Source: Polytrichum commune (Eukaryota > Streptophyta > Polytrichopsida > Polytrichales > Polytrichaceae). Taken from it: 64,000 nucleotides of DNA. The stretch spans positions 47,695,554 to 47,759,553 of the forward strand of contig OX485803.1 of NCBI GenBank assembly GCA_950295325.1, in the 5' to 3' direction. The notes beneath the pieces are model-generated. The model was not told the origin of the DNA. It worked only from the letters and a program-made list of their open reading frames with translations, and did no database searches. The position numbers and the translations under genes were made by a program. Of this stretch, positions 11,223 to 23,330 are shown one piece after another. The stretch's first letter is position 1. Each line of letters begins with the position of its first letter.

Positions 11223-12916
11223 TTAGTTCCACCCTGGGAGGACCCACTTATCGCACAAAATCACGAAATATGACAGAATCAAGAGGACTGTAAATACAAT
11301 CAGTGCCCCGATAACAGCGAGGCACTTGAGACCCCAGTATGTTGGTGTCGACTTTTTGTCCCTGTCACGAATGTCGCGCAATTTGAAGTCTGGCCCTTTC
11401 CTTCGTAGCGTTTCTGCTTTATTTGCTGCCGCCTACATAACATGCATCCCCACCACAATGATCAGATAATGGAAACATCGACACACTCTGAAAATCTCTC
11501 ACTCAGGACCATTAAAATTTCAAGACCCTATATGAGGTAGAGGATGCTAAAACCAACACCAGATCCAAAACCAAAATTGGCCGACACTCTAAAATGTTGC
11601 ATAGTAAATGCGTATTTTGAGAATATCCACCACCTTAATATCATGCTAATGTGTTGGTTTTGAACCTTTATAACTTTTGCATATGGAGTTCAAATAGGGC
11701 ATATTGTTTGGTGCATTGAAATCTTCTTTCAGTTGCTAATAAGTACCATCTACAGCTTTATCAATTGAGTAATAGTAGATACACGAGCACCGCTTAAGGT
11801 GACGATTTTAGCGTCATCTACCGGGCATCTACCTTAGCACACAAGGTGGTGGCCTATGTCGTTATAATTGAAAGACAGCAATTTTATTCGCGTCTCTGAG
11901 TGGCGTACTACCTTCTCAATTCAACCACTTTGCTTGCCAAAATTTTCCCTTTATTTTCATGTTACGGCAACGTTCTCAAATGCTTCAATCAACAACTGTA
12001 TGATAGGTGGCACCCTTACTCGAGAAGACAAATCATCTTCCGCTAAAATTGATTAGGCACTACGGTGTTGGGCCGATCACGATGATTTTGGATGTACAAG
12101 CAAGAATGCGATGCGTAGCCGACTCGGCTGTAATTGAACTGGAGACATAGTGCGTAGAAAACGAGACTTCCACTTGTTAGATCGAGACAGGGTAGAGACT
12201 TTCGACTGTAGATGAGCTTGGAATTATCAACTCGAGACAGCTACAACAAAGCTCTGTATATATGTAGCATGTGAGAAACCACGTACACTCTGGTAGTGCT
12301 TCTCGTCGGATATAGACTCGTCCAATGTGTAGAGATGCTTGAACTTCAGTATCACCGCCACAACCGAAGCGACGGCCGCGAGCGCCGACAGGACCACCGG
12401 AACCCACACTTTCCCGCACAACGGCCTCGCCTGTGTCGCGCCAAGTTGCGTCGTCACGGACGTCGACAGCTGCGTCACGGCCGTCAAGATCACGCCCTGG
12501 AACACGCTGAAGAAGCCGACGAGGTTGAACACTTGGTTCGTCAACTCCTCGACGCGCTTCTCCCGCCGGTCCACTCGCTGGGTGATCAGGTTATAGCTCC
12601 CCTCCGCGTCCTGCAGCAACTCGTCGTACACCGTGTTCTCCTTGATCCACAGCCTGTTCTTCAACCGCTTAAACGCCGCGATTGACTCCAAGTTCTCTTC
12701 GACTCCCTCCTCTGCTATCACACTCTCCAACAACTTGCCGTGAACTGTGAACTTCTTCGCGGGCCTAGGCGCCTCCTGGATCGCCTTCACCTGCTCCTCC
12801 AGTGACTTCAGGTCTGCAAGAATGCCAAGTATGTCGATTCTGAGGTCAGGATCGCTGGGGCTCTCCTCGGTGCGGCTGCAAGCTTCTTCCCCGTGCTGCG
12901 TCCCGTTCAAAGCCAT
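11223..12916 (-). CDS. Three-TM plant membrane protein of unknown function, 2 exons, about 279 aa
   Basis: Exon 1 runs 12916 to 12287 (ATG MALNGTQ..), exon 2 runs 11432 to 11223 (TAA). The intron has a GTACGT donor and a TATGTAG acceptor and is phase 0 on both sides. The N-terminal half is acidic and helical, with a coiled-coil-like stretch around residues 25-50 and a conserved-looking block near residues 95-125 (LWIKENTVYDELLQDAEGSY, then RVDRREKRVEEL). Hydrophobic segments lie at about residues 129-150 (FNLVGFFSVFQGVILTAV), 170-190 (WVPVVLSALAAVASVVAVIL) and, in exon 2, about 243-265 (CLAVIGALIVFTVLLILSYF). I recall similar proteins of unknown function in land plants, but have no named domain. 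An in-frame upstream GTG extends the open frame to 12940; I chose the ATG. The GC-rich exon contrasts with AT-rich surroundings. Confidence 0.78.
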
Positions 12917-13429
12917 AACATAACTTATGGCCGGTCTCACAGCCTTACGGCCATAACTTTATGCTTCATGAACAACACCAGTTTGTGACTCAAGCACCTA
13001 TACTGGTACTGCACCATCTGGTGAGTCGCCTTATTAAAAGATGTACCTTTTAATTGTTAGGGTTTCTCAAAGAACGGGCAGAACTGGCCACTCCTCCACC
13101 CTTTATGGATTTACGCAAACTAATCCATACACTCGTCCCTTGTTGGATGCCTCAACCTTTGCCTCCAAGGAACCAGTGTACGGGGTGGTTCGCACTAGCC
13201 CCCTTTATGGCACTTATTGTGACACACTATTCGGAGTTTCATAGTGCTATAAGTATTTATTGAGAATGTGAGAAATCTAACAAGCACTTTGTACCAAGCA
13301 TAAGTCATTTATGTTCTATAATGTCCAAACAACCTACTCAACTTTCGTGAATAAAGATTAAAGTCAAGAGTGAGGCGTTATTGCACTTCGTAATTCCCAA
13401 ATAGGAAGTGACACCAAATACCACAAACG
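12917..13429. other. 5' flank of the membrane-protein gene
   Basis: Short overlapping plus-strand ORFs near 13041-13263 look random. It probably holds the promoter of the minus-strand gene; no element can be assigned. Confidence 0.35.
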
Positions 13430-13800
13430 GTGTAGTGATAGATGAACCAACCGGTTGAGTTCGAGAAATAACCGGGTTGAAGTTCAAGACCTCATGAAAA
13501 TTACCCATCATTTTAGAGGAATTTAGAGAATATACCTCAAATGAATAAAGGAAAATGGAAAGATGTCAACATGTGACCGGTTAGACTTGGAAACACTAGA
13601 ATCTCAATTGGTTATGCCCATAAATCTCCCCCCAAGTCCAATGAACGGGGAGAACTGACCACTACTTACAGACGAACCACTTGAGTTTGCGAATTAATTG
13701 GTTAAAGTTCGAGACCTCGAAAAAATTACTGATCATCATATAGGAATCTATAGGATATATCCCAATTTAATAAACGAAAACCAAAAGATGTCAACAAGGT
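13430..13800 (+). repeat. ACCGGTT-rich dispersed repeat, locally duplicated
   Basis: The block with 'aaccggttgagttcgagaaataac..gttgaagttcaagacct' at about 13446 recurs diverged at about 13676 ('aaccacttgagtttgcgaatt..gttaaagttcgagacct'), a spacing of roughly 230 bp. An inverted relative lies at 48880-49090, and short relatives occur near 47325-47370. Confidence 0.6.
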
Positions 13801-14033
13801 ATCAACAAGTAAAAGGGGGGGAGGGTAACATTCCCCACTCGGGATGCTCAAAACAGGTAAACAACTGGAGGAAAAATTCCAGAATCGGTCAATGCAACTA
13901 TTGTCGGTAAATGTGTCAAAGATAACTTTATGGGGGAATATGACACATAGTAAGATGTACCTTCATAAAATAAATGGTAGCATTGATTATACAAACAGCT
14001 CGACAGTGGACTCGAGGGCAGGGTATCTGAGGG

Positions 14034-14374
14034 CCCGGGCTAGATGGCATCTTCATTCGGCTGGGTCCCGCCCCTCCCATGCCTTCTTCACTACCCAGTC
14101 TTCTTGTCTGCATTTGTGTAAGAACTCCTCCCCGTTGGGAACCAATGTGACAATACCCGGTCAAAATTGCAAATATTGAAATTGACATCACTTCCATTAT
14201 TCTCAAGTTAATTGATGGAGTTCCTTCACATGTCAAAGGAGCTTAAATGACTTAAGCGACCAGATATTATCACATGGAAGAGTTCCCATGTAAGTACTGG
14301 CAGGAAGACCGGGCAATGAAAGAGGCGTGGGAGGGGCCAGGCCCAACCAAATGAAGATGTGATCTAGCCCGGGG
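14034..14374. repeat. Foldback inverted repeat, about 97-bp arms
   Basis: Left arm 14034-14130 (starting GCCCGGGCTAGATGGCATCTTC) pairs with right arm 14278-14374, whose reverse complement starts CCCGGGCTAGATCACATCTTC. By eye the arms match about 75-80% over their length, separated by about 147 bp. No target duplication was identified. Confidence 0.65.
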
Positions 14375-14940
14375 CGGATCCAAGTGGGTAAACTTTATTA
14401 TAGTGGAACGGGTCCATGAGGAACATGTCACAAAAGAAGAGAGGACTTGGGACAACATGATAAATTGCGTAATTGTAGGCAACAGTGTGTAGATGAAAGG
14501 GAATTTCCACATACGACGGGACCTAAAATAATATGTGCTCACTGCACTAATAATTGTGAATTTGGTAAAATTTGTAATTATTTTTTTATAAATAATTATA
14601 CAAGTAATGTTATGGATGATTGAAAATGAGATGAAAACTTACCTAGTATACGACGGTAATTACAACATCATAAATCTATAATGCCCAAAAAAAATCTACC
14701 GGGAATGACAAATAATGTTAGGTAAAGTACACTTATTGTCAGTGACACTACGAGGGTGGTTCACAATTGATATTGAGGAAGAGAAATAGAATCGGTGACA
14801 CTAATCACGATATTCAGTGTAGTGCAGATTTTACATTTTTGTAGTTGCTTTGACAATATCAGCTTCAAAGACCTTGAAGAAGTCTAGTCAAGCACACTGC
14901 CATGAATAAGCCACAAACCTATAAGTAGTGCCAAGTTTTG

Positions 14941-15035
14941 CATGGATAGATGAATGGTGCATTTGTATGCAACAATTCTCTCGTGGCCATGGATAGATGA
15001 AAGGTACACTCGTATGCAACAATCCTCTCGTGGCC
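14941..15035 (+). repeat. Tandem duplication, 47-bp unit x2
   Basis: Two adjacent copies of 'catggatagatgaa.ggt.ca.t.gtatgcaacaat.ctctcgtggc' at 14941-14987 and 14988-15035. A weak relative occurs near 17893. Confidence 0.7.
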
Positions 15036-17600
15036 ATTATGTACAATGTAGGTATCGATAAAGCTTGTCTCATCATATTCACTGGTTGGTAAATGCTATA
15101 TTCTGATCTTGTATCAATACGGTAACTACCAAGGGTGGACCCTACATTGAAGACCTAAATGACGTGTGTGGGTCCATATGAAATTGAACCCCCTATATAT
15201 GAGAAGTTTATAAAGAAAAACAAATGTATATGTACTAACAGCAAGCTAGAAAATGGACTCATGTATTTATTCTACGCTTTTCAATGTAATGTAATAAACG
15301 CCTCCACTACATATACAAAATATGCATCTCAAATTAAATAATCATATATTACATATAAAATCTACATTCACTTCCAATGAGAAAGACATTGAACATTTTT
15401 TCATTCATAGCATGTAACTCAATGATTGCACGATTCAAGGAAAAAGCACAAAAACTTAGCCACAATCTAAAGAGCAAAACTCAAGGGAGCCCATGAGTGC
15501 TTCAAAAGCCTCTAGTTTGTAAAAACCTAAAACCCAATTACAACATTACTCCAACAAGAATGGACAAGGTGGTCATTAAGGACTCATATTATATGACAAC
15601 AATGGATGAATTGAATTAAATCAACACATCTATTGTCAATTTTTTTCTTTAAAACCTTGGGGGCCCCTTTTGTACATCTACCTTTACTTCAACATTCTTG
15701 GTAGCATTCTTCAAAGTATACACTAGAAGAAGAAGAAAAATACCTCTCCCTTATGCACACTATGCACGCTAATGCCTCAAATAATGTCCTCCTCGCACTC
15801 ACGTTAGTTCATACATGGTATAAAGAGTCCACCCCATGGGTAACTACACCTTTCATCTTCATTTTAAGTAGCTATATATCGAGCTATTATCATTTCAGTA
15901 TCTAATTTTCTATTGCCCTTCAAGTTGTTGGTTATATAACTAGGTTTTTAAAATATGTAAGCATGTGGTTTTTGGACACCATATGAAAAAACCCTTAAAT
16001 CATCAATTAGTGTTGATCACAGATGTGTCCAAATCCAACCTTAGGTTTGTATGTTCGAACCATGATCATTTTGGACAAGAGATATTGTGAAAAGTTTCAA
16101 TAGTGGTCGGTTTAATGTATTTCATACAACCTTCAATTTTTTGCAAAAGGGTTATGTTTTATATGACTTACGCATCAATTACAAATAATTCAACCTCACA
16201 AAATATATGTTAGGTAACTCATTATAACTTGTGGGCTTACCTCTCAAAGTAGCTAATGGTTATATACACATTTGTTTTTGCAAAGATAATTTGTGGTTAT
16301 TCTATATATTAGACCTCATATGAGAGCTTAGCTAAATGGTCACTTGGAAGGTTAACTCCCAAATGGGTATTATTTCTAAATTTCCCCTCAATTTGCGCTG
16401 ATTCTTCTGAGGTGGTTATACTTCAGTTCCTTTCTTACAATTGAGTTTTCAATTTGTGCCAAAAATTTAAAACACACACACACACACACACACATATATA
16501 TGAGAGGTTAGTAATAATCAACCATTACTACAAAGATGCCTCTAGTTCAACTTTGATTATATACGAAGTGATAATGAACGAAACAATGTTGAAAACAACA
16601 ACAAAAATGCGATTGCTCTCATAAATGAGAAAGATTTCTACAAATCTTTAACCCTTATTTGACTTCAACTACCAAAATCTTTGTCAGATGGCATATTGAA
16701 CAACTTAATCTAAGTGAACAACGTAACCTTGGGTGAATATATACACATGTAGATATATTTCAGAATCGCATGTAAAGGATATATTCGATCCCACCACTCA
16801 TAGTTGGTTTGATTTAAGTTTGTTATAGTTGGCCTACCTCGAGGTTATTAATAGTCATTGCTGCCCAATTTTACCATGTTACAATTATGATTTTGGTGAT
16901 AACATGGTCATATGGTGCATATCAAGGTCATTCATAACTGACAATTAGTTTTAAGGGAAAGAAAATAAGACATAACCATCACATTATAGATACATACAAG
17001 CGTTGGCTCCAGGGTGGAGAAAGCATAACTAAAGAGCCTCTTTGCCCTCAAGTTACTTCTCCTTTTAGGGGGTGGGTTCTATATGTCGTATCCAAACAAT
17101 GATTGTCACTAGGTCAAGGAGTATATTTTAAAGGCCATGGTCATGTGGATTTGGTCAACTTACATTAGTACGAAGCATGGTTCTTTTCCGTACCAAAAGG
17201 AAAGTGAACTGATACTTTTGAGTGACCACCACACATGTCATAGAGGTTGCAGCCATTGTGGAGATGGTGTCATCTTGGACTAGTCTTATTTCTTAGTAAA
17301 TGGGATGTCAAAATCATGTCATGGTATACTTAGGTGCAATTTTTTATGAGGATGGTATTTTTTATTATGAGTAAATTTCAAGGGTAATTTTATGACTTTA
17401 GTGTTTTCATATATCTTATTAAAAATCACACATAGTTGGTAGGTCCCCCCCCCCACTGTACCTTTGATACATGACCAACTGCAAGGCCAGGCTAAGGGCC
17501 GAGGCCAAAGGATTCGAACATTGAACATCATGGTTCCCACTTAGAAGCCTTAGCCACAAACTCATTGCACTGCACATGTTAAATGTGTAGTGCTCCAAAT
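15036..17600. other. Intergenic, nothing recognised beyond a (CA)n tract
   Basis: AT-rich sequence. A (CA)n/(TA)n microsatellite lies at about 16472-16501 and a C-run near 17447-17455. ORFs are short and unsupported. Confidence 0.45.
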
Positions 17601-17615
17601 GTTTTTATGCGAGAA

Positions 17616-17876
17616 AGCTACTATTCATTGTACATTATTTACTATTTATTGTCTATTTGTTTACTATTTATTGTCTACTTCTTAATATTAGTATTTATTT
17701 TTCTATTTATTGCTCAATGTTTATTTTTTAAAGATTTACTATTTATTGTCTATTATTTATTATTCGATATAACTTGTTTGATGTCTACTATTTACTATTT
17801 ATTGTTTATCATCTACTATCTACTATTAAATACTAACTCTCTACTATTTATTATTTATTATTAACTATTTATTATT
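17616..17876. repeat. AT-rich minisatellite of TTTACTATTTATTGTCTA-like units
   Basis: Imperfect reiterations of 'tactatttattgtctat' and shorter 'tactatttatta' variants extend over about 260 bp. They create a spurious hydrophobic plus-strand ORF (17583-17864), which I do not annotate. Confidence 0.75.
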
Positions 17877-18546
17877 TCAATGCTTCTATATTGGATGAAT
17901 GAAAGACACACTTGTATGCGATAATTGCCTCTCTCCCACCTTAGTAGTTATTTAAGAAGGTGACTCACATGCAGATCTAGATCTAGAAGACATATAAAAC
18001 TAAACAAAGATAGAACATTCCTTCACGGACATTTTGTATAACAAAGAAGTGATACAACTCCCACATATGTCATATAAAGTGCTAATTACTATTCATCCTT
18101 GTTGGCTCGAACTCGAAGCTCAAAACTCCGACACAAAAGTTTTATATGTCATGGGCCCATGTCAAAGTGACCCTACTTCCTACTAGTGTTAGGGTTGAGT
18201 AGATTGGTTGGCGGGTGTCGGTGTGTAATGTTTGTGAAGGTCCATATTTAAAATCCTAAGAGATTTCTTAGGAAGCTAGTGTTGCAATAAAATGTTATCC
18301 TTTAATTGAGTCTAATTGGCAACATATCCACCAACTACTTGCATAATTTCCGAATACAGTGACTCCAAAAACTGAGTTTATGCAAGGAACTTGAAACTTC
18401 AAATGACGATGCCGGAAACAATTGTGATCGAAATCAAAAGTTATAGAAACAAAATTTGTAGAGTATAAAGTTCTACACACCACAATAATGATACAATCAT
18501 TATTTTAATTACAACAAAGTAGATAAAGATGTTGAAAAAAGTATGT

Positions 18547-19750
18547 ACATAGACTCGGTTTTGCACTACAATGTAGAAGACACTTAAAAATATGTCCATC
18601 GCATGTTTGCAGCTAAAACAACTGCAATTCGATCAGGCATGCTAGCATACAATCGTCTACACTCCTCTAGACCAATAAAGTCACAAACTTCTTGCACTTG
18701 AACCCATAATTGAGGAATACAACTTAGAGGACTACAACATGAGTTCAATTGTCGTTTCAGTAAAGCCCATACGTGCTCAATAGGATTTAAGTCAGGGCAT
18801 TGTGCATGCCACTATAAAACACAAAATGGTTGCTTCCCAAACCATTCTCAAACAATCTTGGTTATATGCACGACATCATTGTCTTGTTGAAAAATGATTT
18901 TCTCCAAGATTGAACCCAAATGTGAGCAATGTACTACACATATCTTGCTCTAAAATTACAATGTAGCCTTTAGCATTCAAGTGCCCTTGTATATTATGCA
19001 ATGACCCCAATCCTCTACAGTCAAACAATCCCAAAGCATTATAGAGCCTCCACATGCTTCACATTTTGGTTCACAACACGCACATGGATGTTTTCTTTGT
19101 CCTCTATCCAACACCAAGTCCTCCCATCTAAATTGAAATGACATATTTTAGTTTCATCATTGAACACCACCCGCTCTCAATTACTCACAGTCCAATCTTT
19201 GTGCATTTGAGCAAAGCAAAAACTATCTTTGATGTTTTTCCAACTCAAAGCATGCTTCTAAACCTTCGTAAAAGAAGACATTCCTTGTTCTCTCACTGCA
19301 TTCCTCAAGGTATTGTCGCACATTTTTATACCCATCTCTCTTCAAAGCATTTTTTATGCCTATGTTGCAATTTCTAAACCGCCAACAGTAGCTAGCCGTG
19401 AAGCATAACGCTTCTCCCACTTTATTAGGACCTTAAGACGACCTCCTTTAGACAATGCTACACTCGTAGAAAGCCTTTTTCTCACTTTATTAATTATAGA
19501 TTGTGCTAAACCCACACTCTTTGCAATCTCTATATTGCTCCTCCCCTTCTCTATAAAGGCTACAATATTTTGCTTTTTTTCTCGTGAAATAGGTCTCATC
19601 TTTCCATACAACCTCCACAAAGCCACAAGAAGTATTCAACATGATACACACGAAACCCTTAATTTTTTTTGACTCAAAATAATGAAGAAACAAGAAAATG
19701 AGAGCTCTTAAAGAAGGTAGCAAGCGGTGCCTCAAAAACTGAGTCTATGC
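18547..19750 (-). mobile_element. Decayed Tc1-like DNA transposon (DD34E)
   Basis: A minus-strand transposase relic is bracketed by inverted termini: left 'catagactcggttttgcac' at about 18547 and right 'gtgcctcaaaaactgagtctatg' at about 19727-19749. Further TIR-like words occur outside (near 18365 and 19913), so termini may be duplicated or nested. The coding region contains a helix-turn-helix N-terminus and the QQDND..PDLNPIEHVW catalytic core, with frameshifts and stops. Confidence 0.75.
18600..19602 (-). pseudogene. Tc1-like transposase pseudogene
   Basis: Reading from 19602 downwards, the frame starts MRPISREKKQNIVAFIEKG and continues into an HTH-like block (IEIAKSVGLAQSIINKVRKR), the paired-like DNA-binding part of Tc1 transposases. 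It shifts frame near 19360-19420. The catalytic core lies further down: QQDND, with its first Asp codon at 18881-18883, and PDLNPIEHVW, with the Glu at 18776-18778. Exactly 34 codons lie between those Asp and Glu codons, the DD34E spacing of Tc1. Two in-frame stops fall between them (after TKIV and before WHAQC). The tail 'LYASMPDRIAVVLAANM' is typical of the family C-terminus. The gene is non-functional. Confidence 0.75.
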
Positions 19751-20994
19751 AATGTCGACATCTCTCTTCCTCTCACCAAAATCCTAGTGAAGTTGATGAC
19801 ATCACCATGACATCATCTAAAAGTCAACGTCTAGTTCTTTAACAATTACATTTTATATTTCCTAAATATATCATTATCTTTTTGTGAAATGCCCATGAGA
19901 ATCCTTGTTTGATGCATAGACTTGGTTTTTGTATGGGATGTGTGAATATGTGCCATGAATTGGGGAAAATAGAGGGGGCCATGGTTCGGGGAAATGTCAT
20001 GGTCATGGTGGGCTTTCTTCAATATGGATATGAGGTGTGGGATGTTCATCTTGGGGAGGATCACGGGGAGGTCAATTTTTGAAGTTTATTAAACCACATG
20101 AGTAGAAATATTTATATAAAACTTTGAATTACTATAGCTTGGATGAAATCACCCATACAATATTATTTATGAGATAAGGTAGGTGACAAATATAAGTAGT
20201 ATATACTATTTATTAATAAATTGCAGTATTTTTTATTTGGAGGAACGAATAATTTATGTGAGGTTCAATGCATGTCTTTGGATTGGATGAGAAGTTGCCT
20301 CAATTAACTAGAAATAATCAAATTTAGATGTTGGCAAGCTTGGGATGGCCACTTAAGGTTTTAAGTTAAATTTCAAGATAGTGCTAGATTGTTTAAAGAT
20401 AGCATTGCAACCAAGTACCATTCAATTTTATTTGCACGTATCATTAAGAGCAAGCACGGTCATCAAGTAGCATTCAATTTTATGTGCATGTACCGTTAGG
20501 AGCAAGCATGGTCAAATGTACCCCAAAAATGCTTTCGTTTACTAAAACCGTTACCTTTTTTGTCAAACACCTAAAAGTAGTAGCAAAATGTTGTTTAAAT
20601 TGGATTTTTTTCTCCATGGCAACCCCTATTGTTGTGTTAGATACTCAAATATATAACATTAAGATGAGATCTTCAATACTTATCATTAAAAATGATGCTC
20701 AAAAGGTAATGGCTAGATACAGTTTGGATGTGGATTTCATGACCTTAAATATTTTGAAGTTGGATTTTTTTCCATGGTCCTTAAATTCATTATAACCTTG
20801 AGGGCATCATTAAACAAATTCGTAAAAGCATAATAAATTTAATGTAGGTCTATCATGTTTGAAACAAATTTTAGACAATTATTTGTTCAATGTTGTCTAC
20901 TTGCACACTACTTGCATTGTTTTCTAAACTAAGTGTATATTTTTGCAATTTATTTTTCCAGCATAAAGTGATTGGCTTTGTAGATCAATGTGAT
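19751..20994. other. Intergenic, nothing recognised
   Basis: AT-rich sequence with short ORFs on both strands and no recognisable domain. A TIR-like word 'gcatagacttggtttttg' at about 19915 resembles the Tc1 termini. Confidence 0.4.
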
Positions 20995-23330
20995 TTAAAA
21001 AGGTCTATGGTAGTGATGGTGGTGTTTCCACTTTAGTGTGGTAATGAGGAGGATGCCGAGGTAGGTATAAGGTTTGTCTGGTTTTGGGAATGGGAAGGGC
21101 GTGCCTTTGTATTTGACTTGTGCGGAGAGGGTTTTGCGTAGGGAGTCCACAAAAAGTTTTGAGTGATGTGTGGCTCCTATGATTAGCACACTTGGGAGGA
21201 CTAAGGGTAAGGCCCACTCATTTGTTGAACCTTTCTACTTTGTAGGTTTGTTTAACGAGTTGTATGAGGGATTCGAAGAGGGTTAGAACATCATCTATGT
21301 ATGCCCCACCTAGGAGTTCTATTTGGGATGTATGAAAGCAACAATCTGTATTTCCACAGTCGAGCCAACGCATGAGGGGTTCTAGGAAGACAATGAATAG
21401 GAAGGGGCTAAGAGTGTCACCTTAGACAATGATTGGCATAATAGGGATTGGTTTTGTGGTGCCAATGTGTTGGCCTTTGAAGGAGGTAGGGAGTTTGTGT
21501 AGATATCTACAATTTGGAGGATGGCCTCCATGGGGTAGCCAAAAGCCACCATGATGCAAAGAATTTACCATGATTGATGGATCCAAAGGTGTTTGAAGTC
21601 TAGGTAGAGTAGGCATATGCCTTTATAGGAGCTCTAGCATCTTCTAGAGCGGCGATGATAGTTTGTGGTTGTTGTGTGGTGTTACGTTCTACTATAATTC
21701 CTTCCTAGATTGCGTTAAGGATTTGAAAAGTCTCATTATATGTGGTCATAGCTTTTGTGAGGGTGTTGGTGAAAAGTTTATAAACTATATTTGCAAGGGA
21801 GTTTGGGTGTAGGGATGGAAAGAGAGTGGAGGCTTCTTTTTGGTGTAATAAAATCGATTCGCTATGTTATTATTGGGTAGGGATTCTTTGATGTTTGTAA
21901 GAGAATGTGAAGAGTGTGATAGTAATGTTTTTATGATCCATATGAAGGTCTTTTATGGCTTCAATTGGAATGTTGTCAAGATAGGGGGGCTTTGGAGGAA
22001 GGTATGTTGTGTAGGCATTGGTCAAAAATTCTTTGTTGAACGTGGAGATGAGAGGGGTAAGAGAGTCTCCATTATTTTTGAGGCATAATCCATCAAAATC
22101 ATGCCATGGAATTTTTTGAATATTGCACAAACAAGATTTTAAGTGGAGGGAATGAGAGCATGCGATGGTGGTTGGGGAGAAGCATTTTGACTCGTAGCGG
22201 CAGATCTCTTCATTGGTTTGGGAGGGTGTTGTTAAAGAAGTGTCCGTTGCTAACTTGTATAATGTGTAGAGGTTCTGAGGGGATGGTGGAAAATATGGTT
22301 TTATGTATTCTTTTTTGGGTGTTGTATTTGTGTGTAGTTGTATTTTTCAATAAAGATTTTGTATTTTTCAAGGTGTTGGTTGCTTATGATTGAGGGGGCA
22401 TTTTGGGAGCATTTTTCATATATAGCATTATGTTGCATTGTCCAAAGTTTTTTAAGGTGTGCAAAGGTTGTCCCACATGTAAAGCTTATTGTGGGCAATA
22501 AGTTTTGGATGTTGTTGTATATGACTTTGAATGTGTACATGGTTCATTCTCATAATCAATCTTGCTCTTTTGAAGGAGGTTGTTTGGGATAGGAGAGAAA
22601 AATCTTGGTTTTGTGGATATTGGGGAGGGGGTGCTATGGGTATTGTGTGTGTTGGGAATGCGACATGTATGGGGAGATGATCATAGTTGAAGAAATGAGA
22701 TGTGTTCATGTGTCCAATGGATAGGTTTGGAGGAAACGATGGTGTCCAAAGGTAGAAGCCATCAATGAGAGTTTGTGAGGAATAGTTAAGGTTGGTAAAT
22801 ACTAGAGTGAGAGAGAATGAGAGTGTGTGAAGTCGTTTCCATTCATGTATGTCTTGGGGAAGAGGGAGATCCATGAGATATTGGGAGAGTGTGAGTGATG
22901 GTTGAGGAGTGGAGAGTGTGGTGAATGGCAATAGCTATTCCTCCTTGAACCTAGGTGTAGGGAATGTGGCATTTTCATGGACTTTGGTTATGCATGATTG
23001 GGTTGTCAAAGATAAAGTGATAGTGGGGGAAAGTTTGGTGCGGTTAGGTTATAATGTTCGAATTGTGGGGGCTCTAGTGGCAGGGTGGGGTGGGGTGGGG
23101 TGCATTGTTGGGGGAGAGAACATGATGAGGGGATGTGCTAGCAATGTGGTGGAGATAAATGAGAATTTTGTTTGTAGGCTAGTGAATGTGGGAAGTTGTT
23201 GTTGGGGGTGGAATAAAATGTAGTCATAGAGTATTTTGTGTCTATCTTTTGGATTGGTGAGTGTTTGTGTTCCACATTGTGCAAGGGGTGGGGGATGGCT
23301 TGGTAGTTGAGAGGAGGATCCAATGCAAGG
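20995..23330 (-). mobile_element. Decayed non-LTR retrotransposon (LINE), endonuclease-RT
   Basis: Minus-strand fragments in several frames read in order as a LINE ORF2. A possible endonuclease region (22452-23323) has a YDHLPIH motif near 22680, matching the terminal (S/T)DHxP box of APE endonucleases. RT fragments at 21422-21616 include LDFK and MVAFGYPMEAI. An intact catalytic box AYIDDV lies at about 21288-21304, and the thumb region (LTLSPPKC..; KPDKPYTYLGILL) at 21000-21220. The coding strand is A/C-rich, giving a visible G/T bias on the plus strand. Many stops and frameshifts make it inactive. No poly(A) tail or target duplication was resolved. Confidence 0.65.

Noticed and set aside
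12296-12685. 129-codon plus-strand ORF rich in His/Arg
   Set aside because: It is the antisense shadow of exon 1 of the minus-strand three-TM protein gene; GC-rich exons often give open antisense frames.
17583-17864. 93-codon hydrophobic ORF resembling a multi-TM peptide
   Set aside because: It is produced by the TACTATTTATTGT minisatellite; low-complexity artefact.
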